Shown: one piece after another, positions 32,963 through 42,439 of the stretch | How the letters are laid out: every line of letters begins with the position of its first letter | Numbering within the stretch: position 1 is the first letter of the stretch | From: Nibrella saemangeumensis | Lineage (GTDB): Bacteria; Bacteroidota; Bacteroidia; Cytophagales; Spirosomataceae | Assembly (NCBI RefSeq): GCF_039541915.1 | Contig: NZ_BAABHD010000010.1 | Location: forward strand, 62,001-126,000 | Reading direction: 5' to 3' | Length of the DNA stretch: 64,000 nt | Program-made: the position numbers and the translations under genes | The notes under the pieces: generated by a model | The model's database searches: none | What the model was told of the DNA's origin: nothing | Seen by the model: only the letters and a program-made list of their open reading frames with translations

Positions 32963-33886
32963 CCTCCGGTTATCCTCTCCCGCCACCATGCCCAGGTAGC
33001 TCCAGTAGCGGCTTTCGGCGATGTCGCCGGTCCCAACGGCGTTTTTAACGGCGCAGCCGGGTTCGTTGATATGGAGACAGTTATGGAAGCGGCAGGTATT
33101 CAGGAGATCGCGCATTTCGGGAAAGTAGTGGCTGATCTCTTCTTTCTGCATATCGGCCAGACCAAGCTCTTTGATACCCGGTGAGTCGATGATAAAGGTG
33201 TTGTTGGCAAGTTCGAACATCTCGGCAAACGTGGTAGTGTGTACCCCTTTGTTGGCGTAGGTCGATACTTCATTCGTCCGTAGATTGAGATCAGGCGCTA
33301 TGGCATTGACGAGTGTTGATTTGCCCACGCCCGAATGCCCCGACAGCAGCGTAATCTTGTGGTTGAGCAACTGCCGGAACTTGTCGACACCTTCGCCTTC
33401 AGTGGCGGAGGTAGCCATACAGGTGTACCCTATCGACTCATAGAGATTGATGATTTCCTGCTGGTAAGCCAGGCCCTCTTCATTCAGAATATCCGATTTA
33501 TTGAAGACCAGCGTGGCCGGTATGCGGAACGACTCGGCAGTGACCAGAAAGCGGTCGATAAAGCCCAGAGACGTGCGCGGGAAGGTGAGTGTGACGATCA
33601 GAACAGCCTGATCGATGTTGGCGGCCAGAATATGGCCGTGCGCCGTTTTATGCACCGACTGCCGGATGATGTAGTTTTCGCGGGGCTGAATATCGCTGAT
33701 GATCGCCGTATTTTCCGTCTCATCTTCCACTTCATACAGTACCCGGTCGCCCACGGCAATCGGGTTGGTTACTTTAAGCCCCTGAAGTTTAAATTTTCCT
33801 TTAAGACGCGCGCGGTAAACGTGACCGGATTCGCTCCGGACGTCGTACCAGGAACCCGTGGAGCGTATGACTAAGCCGTTTTGCAA
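32960..33886 (-). CDS. rsgA: Ribosome small-subunit GTPase RsgA
   Basis: A circularly permuted GTPase that checks late 30S maturation. It has an OB-fold N-terminus (RSTGSWYDVRS), G4 FNKSDIL before G1 SGHSGVGKSTL, G3 DSPGIKELG, and a C-terminal zinc knuckle (CRFHNCLHINEPGC). No ATG is available; TTG at 33886 gives 308 residues and starts 7 bp after the waaA stop, while TTG at 33916 would overlap waaA by 23 bp. The shorter form matches family N-termini better. It is probably co-transcribed with waaA. Confidence 0.92.
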   Translation of the reverse strand: MQNGLVIRSTGSWYDVRSESGHVYRARLKGKFKLQGLKVTNPIAVGDRVLYEVEDETENTAIISDIQPRENYIIRQSVHKTAHGHILAANIDQAVLIVTLTFPRTSLGFIDRFLVTAESFRIPATLVFNKSDILNEEGLAYQQEIINLYESIGYTCMATSATEGEGVDKFRQLLNHKITLLSGHSGVGKSTLVNAIAPDLNLRTNEVSTYANKGVHTTTFAEMFELANNTFIIDSPGIKELGLADMQKEEISHYFPEMRDLLNTCRFHNCLHINEPGCAVKNAVGTGDIAESRYWSYLGMVAGEDNRR

Positions 33887-33893
33887 GGTTGAA

Positions 33894-35168
33894 TCAGCGG
33901 TTAAGTGTTTGGGCAAATACCTGTTTTACCACTTCCATAACTTTCTCCGTTGCGCCAATGTTCCGGGCAACATAGTGGCGGCTCATCTCGCCGGCCTGTG
34001 CCAGGGCTTTTGGGTCGTGGTACAGACGGGTCAAGGCACCGGCTAACTCCGCCGTATCCTTGACCGAAAAGGCAGCTCCAGCCTGTGTAAGGTCTACAGC
34101 TTCCTGAAACTTACCGTAGTTAGGACCAAAGAACAGTGGCACCCCAAACGTAGCGGCTTCCAGGATGTTATGCAAACCCTTACCAAACGCTCCACCGATG
34201 TACGCAAATTCACCGTACTGATACAGGGAGGAGAGCATGCCGATGTTGTCAATAAAGAGAATGTTGAATGAGTGAATGGTTGACTGATCGAATTGTGGAG
34301 TCTGGGTTTCTGAAAAGCGCAGGGAGGGTTGTTTTAACTCCCGTCGCCAGCGTTCTATTTCTTCGTTATGAATCTCATGCGGAGCCACAATTACTTTCAG
34401 GGGTTGCTGAAACTGGTTCAGAAACGGAATTAACACCTCCATATCGGCCTGCCAGGCGCTGCCAACGACCAGCAGGGGCGTATTTGCTTTGAAGTCACGG
34501 GCAACGGGTACTTCTTTCTTCGCGTCAGCTACCTGCTTCACCCGGTCGAATCGGGTATCGCCGGCGAGTGTCACATTGGTAACGCCTATCGATTTCAGTA
34601 GAGATACCGATTCCTGATTCTGGACCAGCAGGTAATGGAAGTAGTGCAGGAAGCTGCGATAGAAGTTGCCGTACGGTTTGAAAAAGATCTGGTTCGGCCG
34701 GAAAATAGCCGAGAAAGAGACAATAGGTATGTGTTGGCTGCGAAGTTCGCGGAGATAATTGTACCAAAACTCGTATTTGATAAAGAAGGCAATTTTCGGT
34801 TTGACCACCTGCACGAACTGGCGCGCATTTGCCGGCGTATCAAAAGGCAGGTAGAAAATGTAGTCGGCACCGGCGTAGTTTTTCCGGATTTCGTAGCCGG
34901 ACGGGGAGAAGAACGTCAGCAGAATCTTGTAATCCGGGTATTGCTGCCGGAACGCTTCTATTACCGGTCTTCCCTGCTCAAATTCCCCCAGCGAAGCGGC
35001 ATGGAACCAGGCAACCGGGGCCTGGTTAGCCTGTAAGGCAGACCGTATTTTTTCCAGAATCCGCTGCCGGCCCTGCACCGCCAGTCTGGCTTTTGGGTGG
35101 AAGGAAGCGGCAAGCGAAATAACGGACTGGTAGAGTCGAATGGAGGTATTGTATAGCGTAGTGTACAA
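33894..35168 (-). CDS. waaA: 3-deoxy-D-manno-octulosonic acid transferase (Kdo transferase)
   Basis: Adds Kdo to lipid A at the inner membrane. About 424 residues from the TTG at 35168. The GT30 domain has AWFHAASLGEFEQGRPVIE, the acceptor-side region YPDYKILLTFFSPSGYE, and the C-terminal GT-B lobe with YIGGAFGKGLHNILEAATFGVPLFFGP. The frame remains open to TTG at 35240, and no ATG is present in the N-terminal region, so the exact start is uncertain. Followed directly by rsgA. Confidence 0.88.
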   Translation of the reverse strand: MYTTLYNTSIRLYQSVISLAASFHPKARLAVQGRQRILEKIRSALQANQAPVAWFHAASLGEFEQGRPVIEAFRQQYPDYKILLTFFSPSGYEIRKNYAGADYIFYLPFDTPANARQFVQVVKPKIAFFIKYEFWYNYLRELRSQHIPIVSFSAIFRPNQIFFKPYGNFYRSFLHYFHYLLVQNQESVSLLKSIGVTNVTLAGDTRFDRVKQVADAKKEVPVARDFKANTPLLVVGSAWQADMEVLIPFLNQFQQPLKVIVAPHEIHNEEIERWRRELKQPSLRFSETQTPQFDQSTIHSFNILFIDNIGMLSSLYQYGEFAYIGGAFGKGLHNILEAATFGVPLFFGPNYGKFQEAVDLTQAGAAFSVKDTAELAGALTRLYHDPKALAQAGEMSRHYVARNIGATEKVMEVVKQVFAQTLNR

Positions 35169-35332
35169 ACGTATGGGCTGATTTTGGTACAAAGCTACAA
35201 ACTCTGCGTTATCCTCGTATGTCGTTTGAGGGCACCCCAATAGCCGAGCCTTTAACCAGACGTTAATCAGGTTACGAAACTTTTCCGGCCCGAAAACCCT
35301 TTTATGCCTGTAGATACGTGTGTATAAGGTTT

Positions 35333-35668
35333 ATGAACTGGAACATAATAAACAGCGAAGCGCAACTCGAAGCTATTAAGCAGGAATCGGCCGACCAGCC
35401 GGTGATGATTTTCAAACACAGTACGCGCTGCTCCATCAGCGCTATGGCCCTGAGCCGCATGGAACGCAACTGGAAGGACGAAGCCGGTATCAAGCCCTAT
35501 TACCTGGATCTGATCTCGTATCGTTCACTGTCTAACCGGATCGCTGACGAGTTTGACGTACAGCATCAGTCTCCGCAAGTGTTGTTGATTCAGGATGGGA
35601 AGTGCGTGTATGATGCGTCGCACATGAGTATTTCCTTTGACGAACTCAAGCAGCAGGTAGCCGCTTAA
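35333..35668 (+). CDS. ytxJ: Bacillithiol-system redox protein YtxJ
   Basis: 111 residues, thioredoxin-like. The diagnostic segment is FKHSTRCSISAMALSRMERNW (the single cysteine of the YtxJ motif) followed by YYLDLISYRSLSNRIADEF and SPQVLLIQDGKCVYDASH. The family accompanies bacillithiol use and is assumed to remove bacillithiol from proteins (monothiol bacilliredoxin-like). The second cysteine lies in the C-terminal strand. A GTG 15 bp upstream is possible; the ATG is preferred. A terminator follows. Confidence 0.9.
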   Translation: MNWNIINSEAQLEAIKQESADQPVMIFKHSTRCSISAMALSRMERNWKDEAGIKPYYLDLISYRSLSNRIADEFDVQHQSPQVLLIQDGKCVYDASHMSISFDELKQQVAA

Positions 35669-35692
35669 GATTTGTCTTGTATATTAGCGCCT

Positions 35693-35745
35693 GATGGCCG
35701 GCCGGTGATGTTCTGAAGGCAGACGTCACCGGCCGCATCTTTTTT
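35693..35745 (+). terminator. Intrinsic terminator of ytxJ
   Basis: GGCCGGTGA pairs with TCACCGGCC and flanking GATG/CATC extends the stem, followed by TTTTTT at 35740-35745. It lies 25 bp after the stop codon and 14 bp before the next ATG. Confidence 0.75.
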
Positions 35746-35758
35746 ATCCGTTCACTGC

Positions 35759-36184
35759 ATGCGTAGCCCATTCTTTTACATTTTTCTGCTGGTACTCGTC
35801 GTTCTTGACGGCTGGTTGCTGGCTCACCCCAACATTATTGGTAAAGTCGGCGTGTTTGTCTACGATTACGCTTATCTGAGAACCTTTCCCCGTGCGGTAG
35901 GCACGGTAACGGCCGTGGTGGGTGTGGCCTTATTGCTAAGCTGGGTTGTCCGGCGGCTGTCCCGTCCGGCGGCCCTGACGCTTTCGGCCCTGCTGCTGGT
36001 GTTGGGCGTGTTGTGGCTGATTCAGAGCATTGGTCAGTTTACCTCCGGTGTGTATCGCCTGACCGGAGCTGGTTTCAAGGCCGGAGCCATTTTACTTCCT
36101 GGATTGGCAACGCTTGTTTTTGCGGCTGGCCTGGTTGACGTCCTGCTCACCAAAACGCCAAAGGTCAGACAACGTAGCCGTTAA
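35759..36184 (+). CDS. Small four-helix membrane protein, function unknown
   Basis: 141 residues, mostly hydrophobic. About four transmembrane segments are seen: FFYIFLLVLVVLDGWLL, AVGTVTAVVGVALLLSW, LTLSALLLVLGVLWLI and AGAILLPGLATLVFAAGL, with a basic C-terminus. No motif is recognised. It is followed 35 bp later by an amidohydrolase gene on the same strand, which may form one unit with it. Confidence 0.7.
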   Translation: MRSPFFYIFLLVLVVLDGWLLAHPNIIGKVGVFVYDYAYLRTFPRAVGTVTAVVGVALLLSWVVRRLSRPAALTLSALLLVLGVLWLIQSIGQFTSGVYRLTGAGFKAGAILLPGLATLVFAAGLVDVLLTKTPKVRQRSR

Positions 36185-36219
36185 CTGCTCCTCCTTCATG
36201 TTCTCATATATACTCAGGG

Positions 36220-37509
36220 ATGTTCTCACCTAGATTAGTTTCGGTCTTAGTGACGGTGCTGATGTGTTTGACTTTCGGTTCCGTGTCAGCTCAAAACAGA
36301 TCTTCCGGAGGAAGTTTCATTTATCTCCTCCGACCTGATCGCGTCTTTGATGGTGAAACAGTCCATGCAGGCTGGGTGGTGCTGGTCAAAGGGGACAAGA
36401 TTGAAGCGGTAGGTCGTCCGGCGGAGGTAAATTCGGCTGGAGCCGAAGTCATTGACCTGAAAGGCATGACGCTTATGCCGGGATTGATCGAAGGACATTC
36501 GCATTTGCTGCTGCACCCCTACAACGAAACAGCCTGGGACGATCAGGTGCTGCGCGAAGCTCGTTCGCTGCGGGTAGCCCGGGCAACGGTTCACGCCCAA
36601 AAGACATTACTGGCCGGCTTTACCACTGTCCGGGATCTCGGTACCGAGGGGGCCGATTACGATGATGTCGGTCTGAAACAAGCCATTGACCAGGGTATCA
36701 TTCCGGGCCCGCGTATGATCGTCGCTACGCGCGCGCTCATTGCTACCGGCAGCTATGCGCCCAAAGGCTTCAGCCCGGATATTGAGGTGCCGCAGGGGGC
36801 CGAGGAAGCCGACGGTCATGACCGGCTGATTCAGGCCGTTCGGCGGCAGATTGGTAAAGGTGCCGATGTGGTGAAGGTCTACGCCGATTACCGCTGGGGC
36901 CTGATGGCTGAGGCCCGGCCTACCTATACCCTGGACGAACTGAAGTTGATTGTTGAAACGGCAAAAAGCAGCGGCCGGCCGGTAGTGGCACATGCCGGCA
37001 CCGCCGAAGGTATGCGCCGGGCCATTCTGGCGGGCTGCGAAACGCTGGAGCATGGGGATGCCGGTACGCCGGAAATATTTGCCCTGATGAAGCAGCAAAA
37101 TACCGCCCTGTGTCCTACGCTGGCCGCTGGTGACGCGGTCAGCCAATACCGGGGCTGGAAGAAGGGTACCGACCCTGAACCGGAGCGCATCCGGCAGAAG
37201 CGGCTTACGTTCCGGCAGGCCCTGGATGCCGGGGTGACCATCTGCTTTGGTGGTGATGTAGGCGTGTTTGCCCACGGCGACAACGCCCGCGAACTGGAAA
37301 TGATGGTCGATTACGGCATGAAACCGCTGGAGGTGCTTCGGTCGGCTACAGCGGTCAATGCTGATGTCTTTCATCTTACAGATCGGGGGCGTATCCGGCC
37401 GGGACTGCTGGCCGATCTGGTAGCTGTCACTGGTGACCCAATACAGACTATAACGCAGGTGCGGCAGGTCAGGCTGGTCATGAAAGGCGGGAACCTCTAC
37501 AAACGATGA
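36220..37509 (+). CDS. Secreted metal-dependent amidohydrolase (imidazolonepropionase-like)
   Basis: 429 residues with a signal peptide (LVTVLMCLTFGSVSAQ). An amidohydrolase-superfamily TIM barrel: the first metal histidines are in EGHSHLLLH, a lysine in DVVKVYADY may be the carboxylated bridge, later histidines are in VVAHAGTA and TLEHGDAG, and the aspartate is in FGGDVGVFAHGDN. The subgroup resembles periplasmic imidazolonepropionase-like or prolidase-type enzymes; the substrate is unknown. Location is likely periplasmic. Confidence 0.88.
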   Translation: MFSPRLVSVLVTVLMCLTFGSVSAQNRSSGGSFIYLLRPDRVFDGETVHAGWVVLVKGDKIEAVGRPAEVNSAGAEVIDLKGMTLMPGLIEGHSHLLLHPYNETAWDDQVLREARSLRVARATVHAQKTLLAGFTTVRDLGTEGADYDDVGLKQAIDQGIIPGPRMIVATRALIATGSYAPKGFSPDIEVPQGAEEADGHDRLIQAVRRQIGKGADVVKVYADYRWGLMAEARPTYTLDELKLIVETAKSSGRPVVAHAGTAEGMRRAILAGCETLEHGDAGTPEIFALMKQQNTALCPTLAAGDAVSQYRGWKKGTDPEPERIRQKRLTFRQALDAGVTICFGGDVGVFAHGDNARELEMMVDYGMKPLEVLRSATAVNADVFHLTDRGRIRPGLLADLVAVTGDPIQTITQVRQVRLVMKGGNLYKR

Positions 37510-37610
37510 TTATCAGCAGGTAATGCATACCGGCGGTAGGTATAATATTCTATAAAATCGGGTTTTTTGCCAAATCTTCACCCACCGTTTTAGGTTTTTG
37601 GTTAATTTCG

Positions 37611-37657
37611 CCCGTCGTGTAACGACCGGCGAGGAAATACCCGTCGTGAAACACCGG
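37611..37657. repeat. Short direct repeat upstream of gltA
   Basis: CCCGTCGTGTAACGACCGG at 37611-37629 and CCCGTCGTGAAACACCGG at 37640-37657 are near-identical 18-19 bp units. The first contains a 5-bp inverted repeat GTCGT-gta-ACGAC. They lie 95 bp upstream of citrate synthase in a 242-bp gap without a gene, and may be regulator sites. Confidence 0.4.
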
Positions 37658-37751
37658 TGGGAGTTGCTCTGCTAAGGCCGCATAGTTCCTCACCGTTTTC
37701 TGCTTGCATCAATTCATTCCGTTACTTCTGAATATTTTACGCTGATATTCT

Positions 37752-39035
37752 ATGGCAAACGCTGAACTATCTATCGATGGCAAATCGTATCAATTTCCGG
37801 TCATCACCGGAACCGAAGACGAGAGTGCAATCGATATCTCCAACCTCCGTGACCAAACGGGCTTTATTACGTTAGACAAAGGTTATAAAAATACCGGTGC
37901 TACGCAGAGTGCCATCACCTTCCTGGACGGTGAACAGGGTATCCTCCGCTACCGGGGCTATTCAATTGAGGATCTGGCCGACAAAGCCAGCTTTCTGGAA
38001 GTAGCATACCTGCTTATCTACGGCGAGTTGCCCTCCAGCCAGCAGTACCAGGATTTTGAGCATGAAGTTCGGACACATACAATTGTGAACGAAGACATGC
38101 GCAAAATTTTCGAAGGTTTCCCAATCAACGCCCATCCGATGGGCGTGCTGTCATCGCTGGTGAGCGCCATGAGTGCGTTTTACCCGGATTCGTACAACGA
38201 AAAAGCCCCGGATAAAACCGAAGCCCATATCATCCGCCTGCTGGCCAAACTACCCACCATCGCTACCTGGTCGTATAAAAAGTCGCAGGGCCACCCGATC
38301 AATTACCCAAAAAATAACCTCGACTACTGCTCAAACTTCCTGCACATGATGTTTGCGCTACCGGTAGAGGATTATACGGTTGACCCGGTTGTAGCCAACG
38401 CCCTGAACAAACTGCTAATCCTCCACGCCGACCATGAGCAGAACTGCTCGACCTCAACGGTGCGGCTGGTTGGTTCGTCACGGGCGAATATTTACTCGTC
38501 TATTTCGGCCGGTATCAATGCCCTCTGGGGACCACTGCACGGTGGTGCCAACCAGGAGGTGATTGAGATGCTGGAAGAGATTAAAGCCGACGGTGGTGAT
38601 GTAAAGAAGTATATCGACATGGCGAAGAATGCCAAGACGACCGGATTCCGGTTATTTGGCTTTGGTCACCGGGTGTACAAGAACTTCGACCCGCGGGCTA
38701 AGATCATCAAGAAAGCGGCCGACGATGTACTCAGCAAACTGGGCGTGAATGATCCGATTCTGGAGATTGCCAAAGGGCTGGAAGAAGCCGCGCTGAACGA
38801 TGAGTACTTCATTGCCCGTAAGCTCTACCCAAACGTCGATTTCTATTCGGGTATCATCTACCGCGCTCTCGGCATCCCGACCAATATGTTCACGGTTATG
38901 TTTGCCATTGGCCGTCTGCCGGGCTGGATTGCGCAGTGGAAAGAAATGCGCGAGCAGAAAGAGCCCATCGGCCGGCCACGTCAGGTATACGTCGGTCCGC
39001 AACTCCGCGAGTTTGTCTCCATGGAGAGCCGCTAG
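37752..39035 (+). CDS. gltA: Citrate synthase
   Basis: First enzyme of the TCA cycle, condensing acetyl-CoA and oxaloacetate. 427 residues, type I (Gram-negative) length. The N-terminal domain precedes the core, which has the active-site region GPLHGGANQEVIEML, FGHRVYKNFDPRA with the catalytic histidine, and the C-terminal YSGIIYRALGIPTNMFTVMFAIGRLPGWIAQW. Its 3' end faces recA, with a strong bidirectional terminator between them. Confidence 0.97.
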   Translation: MANAELSIDGKSYQFPVITGTEDESAIDISNLRDQTGFITLDKGYKNTGATQSAITFLDGEQGILRYRGYSIEDLADKASFLEVAYLLIYGELPSSQQYQDFEHEVRTHTIVNEDMRKIFEGFPINAHPMGVLSSLVSAMSAFYPDSYNEKAPDKTEAHIIRLLAKLPTIATWSYKKSQGHPINYPKNNLDYCSNFLHMMFALPVEDYTVDPVVANALNKLLILHADHEQNCSTSTVRLVGSSRANIYSSISAGINALWGPLHGGANQEVIEMLEEIKADGGDVKKYIDMAKNAKTTGFRLFGFGHRVYKNFDPRAKIIKKAADDVLSKLGVNDPILEIAKGLEEAALNDEYFIARKLYPNVDFYSGIIYRALGIPTNMFTVMFAIGRLPGWIAQWKEMREQKEPIGRPRQVYVGPQLREFVSMESR

Positions 39036-39074
39036 GTCCCGGCCAGCATGGATGCTGGCTGGTAACAAATAATA

Positions 39075-39107
39075 AAGCCCCGGCCAATTGGCCGGGGCTT
39101 CTTTTTG
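39075..39107. terminator. Bidirectional terminator between gltA and recA
   Basis: AAGCCCCGGCC, loop AATT, GGCCGGGGCTT, then CTTTTT on the plus strand; the minus-strand side continues TATTATT. A smaller GCCAGCAT/ATGCTGGC hairpin precedes it at 39042-39059. Confidence 0.9.
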
Positions 39108-39122
39108 GTGATCTGCTGGAAA

Positions 39123-40199
39123 TTAATCCTCAATTGTTCCCTCATCATCTTCTTCGGTAGCACCGATTGGATCGAGTAGAGCGTCTTCGACTTCGTTGAC
39201 TTTCGCCCGGATTTTGGCTTCCAGTTCAGCCGACAGTTCGGGGTTGTCCTGCAGCAGTTCTTTCACGGCGTCGCGGCCCTGCGCCAGGCGGTTGCCGTCG
39301 TACGAGAACCAGGAGCCAGACTTCTTCACGATCTCCAGTTCAACGGCCAGGTCAAGCACCTCACCGACTTTAGAGATACCTTCACCGTACATGATGTCGA
39401 ACTCAACTACTTTGAACGGAGCGGCCAGTTTGTTCTTCACCACTTTCACCTTGGTGCGGTTACCGGTTATGTTATCGGCCGCTTCTTTGATCTGGCCGAT
39501 CCGACGGATATCCAGACGAACCGACGCGTAGAACTTCAGGGCGTTACCACCGGTGGTGGTTTCGGGGTTACCGAACATCACCCCGATCTTCTCACGCAAC
39601 TGGTTGATGAAGATACAGCAGCAGTTGGTTTTGTTGACCACACCCGTCAGTTTCCGCAGGGCCTGCGACATCAAACGAGCCTGAAGACCCATCTTGCTTT
39701 CTCCCATTTCGCCTTCAAGTTCGGCTTTCGGAACTAGGGCGGCTACGGAGTCAATAACGATGATATCAATAGCGCCGGAGCTGATCAGGTGTTCGGCGAT
39801 TTCGAGTGCCTGCTCACCGTTATCCGGCTGTGAGATCAGTAAGTTGTTTATATCAATACCAAGCTTCTCGGCGTAAACGCGGTCGAAGGCATGCTCAGCA
39901 TCGATGAAAGCGGCCAGACCGCCTTTTTTCTGTGCTTCGGCAATGCAGTGCATCGTCAGTGTGGTCTTACCGGAAGATTCCGGACCGTAGATCTCAACGA
40001 TACGACCGCGGGGAACACCGCCGATTCCCAGTGCCAGGTCAAGGCCGAGCGAACCCGTAGAAATAACCGGAACATCAACGACCTTGCTTTCGCTCAGCCG
40101 CATCACGGTGCCTTTGCCATAGGCTTTGTCCAGTTTTTCAATGGTGGTTTGGAGTGCCTTCAGCTTGTTGTCATTAGCATTAGCTGTTGCTTGTGCCAT
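39123..40199 (-). CDS. recA: Recombinase RecA
   Basis: Strand exchange and SOS co-protease. 358 residues from the ATG at 40199 (a TTG five codons earlier is less likely). The N-terminal helix is followed by Walker A GPESSGKTTLT, GLAAFIDAEHAFD, Walker B DIIVIDSVAALVP, the L1 and L2 loops in MGLQARLMSQALRKL and FINQLREKIGVMFGNPETTTGG, and an acidic C-terminal tail. A good consensus promoter lies just upstream. Confidence 0.98.
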   Translation of the reverse strand: MAQATANANDNKLKALQTTIEKLDKAYGKGTVMRLSESKVVDVPVISTGSLGLDLALGIGGVPRGRIVEIYGPESSGKTTLTMHCIAEAQKKGGLAAFIDAEHAFDRVYAEKLGIDINNLLISQPDNGEQALEIAEHLISSGAIDIIVIDSVAALVPKAELEGEMGESKMGLQARLMSQALRKLTGVVNKTNCCCIFINQLREKIGVMFGNPETTTGGNALKFYASVRLDIRRIGQIKEAADNITGNRTKVKVVKNKLAAPFKVVEFDIMYGEGISKVGEVLDLAVELEIVKKSGSWFSYDGNRLAQGRDAVKELLQDNPELSAELEAKIRAKVNEVEDALLDPIGATEEDDEGTIED

Positions 40200-40236
40200 G
40201 TTAGATTTAGCCAATTTTTTGAGTTGTTTAAACGTA

Positions 40237-40268
40237 TAAATTTACGCATTTTAAGCCGCTTTACCAAA
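40237..40268 (-). promoter_or_regulatory. recA promoter
   Basis: Minus strand TTTG (40268-40265), 20-base spacer, TAAATTTA (40244-40237), matching the Bacteroidota pattern TTTG/TAnnTTTG at all but the last -7 base. It predicts a 30-base leader before the ATG at 40199. The remaining upstream gap (to 40474) holds no convincing gene. Confidence 0.6.
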
Positions 40269-40474
40269 CGGATTTTTAGAAAATATCAGGTCAGCAGGGC
40301 CAGAAAAACGGCCGTCAGAAAAGGCCGAAAAGCCATGTGCCGACCTGATTTAGCCGGCTGTGCCCGCACTGCCCAAACGACCTCATTTTGACGTACATAA
40401 ACCCACTTCGTCACCGTTGAGCGAAAGCGAAAAACCAGGGAGGCACCATCAGCGGGTAGCAGGCGTTCGTTGTC

Positions 40475-41989
40475 CTAGAAATAACTCACAAACGCAATTT
40501 GCTTACTGTCTGGCGACCACGACGGAACGTTGATGGTGCCCTGCCCGCCATACAGGTAGGCAATCACCCTGGGCGCTCCGCCGGCCGTTGGCATCAGGCG
40601 CAACATCACGTGTTTGTTGGCGGGGTGCGCACCAGGATCAATGTCAGGCATAAACGAAATGAAGGCAATCCATTTACCATCGGGGGAGATGTGGGGAAAC
40701 CAGTCATTGTATTCGTCGAAAGTCAGCTGCTCTTTGCCGGAACCGTCGGGTTTCATCCGCCAAAGCTGCATAGTGCCGGTCGAACTACCATTGTAGTAGA
40801 TCCACTTGCCGTCGGGCGAATACTCCGGCCCGTCGGCGTGGCTGCCGGCGACGTTTTGGGTTAGATTCACTTCTTTACCTGTATCGACCGCTACTTTGTA
40901 AATATCAAAAATGGGGGTGCCGCGCTGGCCAACGACCAGCACCTCTTTATTATTAGGCGACCACCCATGCCAGTAGGAGGGGGTTGCCTGGGTCACCTGT
41001 TTGGGGGTGCCGCCTTCCAGTGGCAGCACATACACCGTGGAGCCGCCACCGGGCAGGCCCTGCCGGTGATGGCTGATGGCCAGCATCTTGCCGTCGAAGG
41101 AGATCCCGTGGTCGTTGTTGTTTCTATCGGCAAAACCGGTATTCAGCTTCTCGGGCGTCCCCCCTTCTACCGGAATTCTGTAAAGTGAACCGCCTTCGTT
41201 GAACAGGAGCTTTTTGCCGTCGGGCAGCCAGTTGGGGGCTTCAAAACGCGCTGACGACTCGTAGATAACCTTTCGCTTACCGTCAGCGACGTTCATCGTT
41301 TCCAAACGGCTACCCTGGATCTTCTGCTCGGCGGGTTTCAGGGTAGGATCAACCGGGCGGCTGATGCGGACATTCCAGACGCGGGCTTCTTCTACCACAT
41401 CTTCGTTATGCGCACTAATGAACAGGCCGGCCAATACCTCATCCTTCATGGTTTCCATCTCTTTCGAGCCGATGGTCTGGAGCGGCTCTCCTGGTTGTGC
41501 TACCTTCATCGTAAAGCGTTTTCCGGCCCGCTCCAGCTGCAGGATCTGGTAACCCTTCTTGGGCGTAAAAATTTCGTCTTCCGGATCACGCATATATGCG
41601 CCTTTCAGCAATCGCCACTGTAGCACTGTCAGACCGCCCCCGTGGGCTACGGCGCTGACGTGGGCGGCATCGGCATCCGCCGACTCGCGTACCATCCAGC
41701 CAATCTTGCGGTTGGGTTCTTTTCCGGTGCCCACAAACGCAAAGTTGGCATTTAGGATGAAGTCGCCTTTGATCTTTCGGTACAGGTAATGAAATTCATC
41801 GCGCTGAAACCAGATATTGTAGCCGCCACCTTTCAGCGTGTACGTTTGCGTGGCCGGATCGTACTGAGCCGAACCGCCTTTTTTGGGTTTGCCGATGTCG
41901 GTACTGGTCTCAAAAATACCAATGGGTTTATCCTGAGCCAGGGCAGCGCCGGACAGGATAACAAATAGCATGAGCAGGTACGTTTTCAT
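40475..41989 (-). CDS. Secreted TolB-like beta-propeller protein with N-terminal jelly-roll-like domain
   Basis: 504 residues with a signal peptide (LLMLFVILSGAALAQ). Residues about 30-190 look like a concanavalin/DUF1349-type beta-sandwich. Residues about 230-504 are WD40-like PD40 repeats (APNWLPDGKKLLFNEGGSLYR; PEYSPDGKWIYYNGS; PHISPDGKWIAFIS; WSPDSKQIAFV), as in TolB. There is no catalytic C-terminal peptidase domain, so it is not a complete DPP IV. It is likely periplasmic and binding; the ligand is unknown. The ATG is at 41989; an earlier in-frame TTG is less likely. Confidence 0.8.
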   Translation of the reverse strand: MKTYLLMLFVILSGAALAQDKPIGIFETSTDIGKPKKGGSAQYDPATQTYTLKGGGYNIWFQRDEFHYLYRKIKGDFILNANFAFVGTGKEPNRKIGWMVRESADADAAHVSAVAHGGGLTVLQWRLLKGAYMRDPEDEIFTPKKGYQILQLERAGKRFTMKVAQPGEPLQTIGSKEMETMKDEVLAGLFISAHNEDVVEEARVWNVRISRPVDPTLKPAEQKIQGSRLETMNVADGKRKVIYESSARFEAPNWLPDGKKLLFNEGGSLYRIPVEGGTPEKLNTGFADRNNNDHGISFDGKMLAISHHRQGLPGGGSTVYVLPLEGGTPKQVTQATPSYWHGWSPNNKEVLVVGQRGTPIFDIYKVAVDTGKEVNLTQNVAGSHADGPEYSPDGKWIYYNGSSTGTMQLWRMKPDGSGKEQLTFDEYNDWFPHISPDGKWIAFISFMPDIDPGAHPANKHVMLRLMPTAGGAPRVIAYLYGGQGTINVPSWSPDSKQIAFVSYF

Positions 41990-42015
41990 AGGGTTAGGGG
42001 TCAATGGCAGAGGCC

Positions 42016-42381
42016 TTATTCCGGATTTGAGCTAACAACTTCGCAGGAGCAACGCTGGGTGCGGGCCGGCAGGGTAACCGGCTTGGAAAAACTGGCATGG
42101 GGGGCCAGCGTACGATCGAAGGTGGTGTATTTCTCTCTGATCACCTTACCGCCTTCGTCGTAGGCGATGATTTTTACGGATACATCTTTGTGCGAACGGG
42201 TGGAGCGATTGCTCACCGTTACGTCGACGGTGGCGGTTACCAGCATATCGTCAACGGGCGGGCAATCTACCGTCAGGTCGATGGTTTCCGGAGAGAGGGT
42301 GGTATTACTGAGTTTGGCGAACAGGTAAAGAGCACCACCAATTAGCAGCACAAAAAGTAAAATACGGACTAACGCTTTCAT
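42016..42381 (-). CDS. Small membrane-anchored protein, function unknown
   Basis: 121 residues from the ATG at 42381. One N-terminal transmembrane segment (LVRILLFVLLIGGALYLFA) is followed by a soluble beta-rich domain with TATVDVTVSNRSTRSHKDVSV and VTLPARTQRCSCEVVSS near the C-terminus. It resembles FxLYD-type extracellular beta-sandwich domains by pattern only. It lies 26 bp upstream of the TolB-like gene, and divergent from the PepSY-like lipoprotein with an operator-like inverted repeat between. Confidence 0.6.
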   Translation of the reverse strand: MKALVRILLFVLLIGGALYLFAKLSNTTLSPETIDLTVDCPPVDDMLVTATVDVTVSNRSTRSHKDVSVKIIAYDEGGKVIREKYTTFDRTLAPHASFSKPVTLPARTQRCSCEVVSSNPE

Positions 42382-42439
42382 AAAATATGAGTTTTTACGA
42401 ATATACCACCCGGTATGATTTCCGCTCAAAAATTTATGT

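Noticed and set aside
40215..40474. A small gene between recA and the TolB-like gene.
   Set aside because: Only very short frames without family resemblance are present; the region holds the recA promoter.
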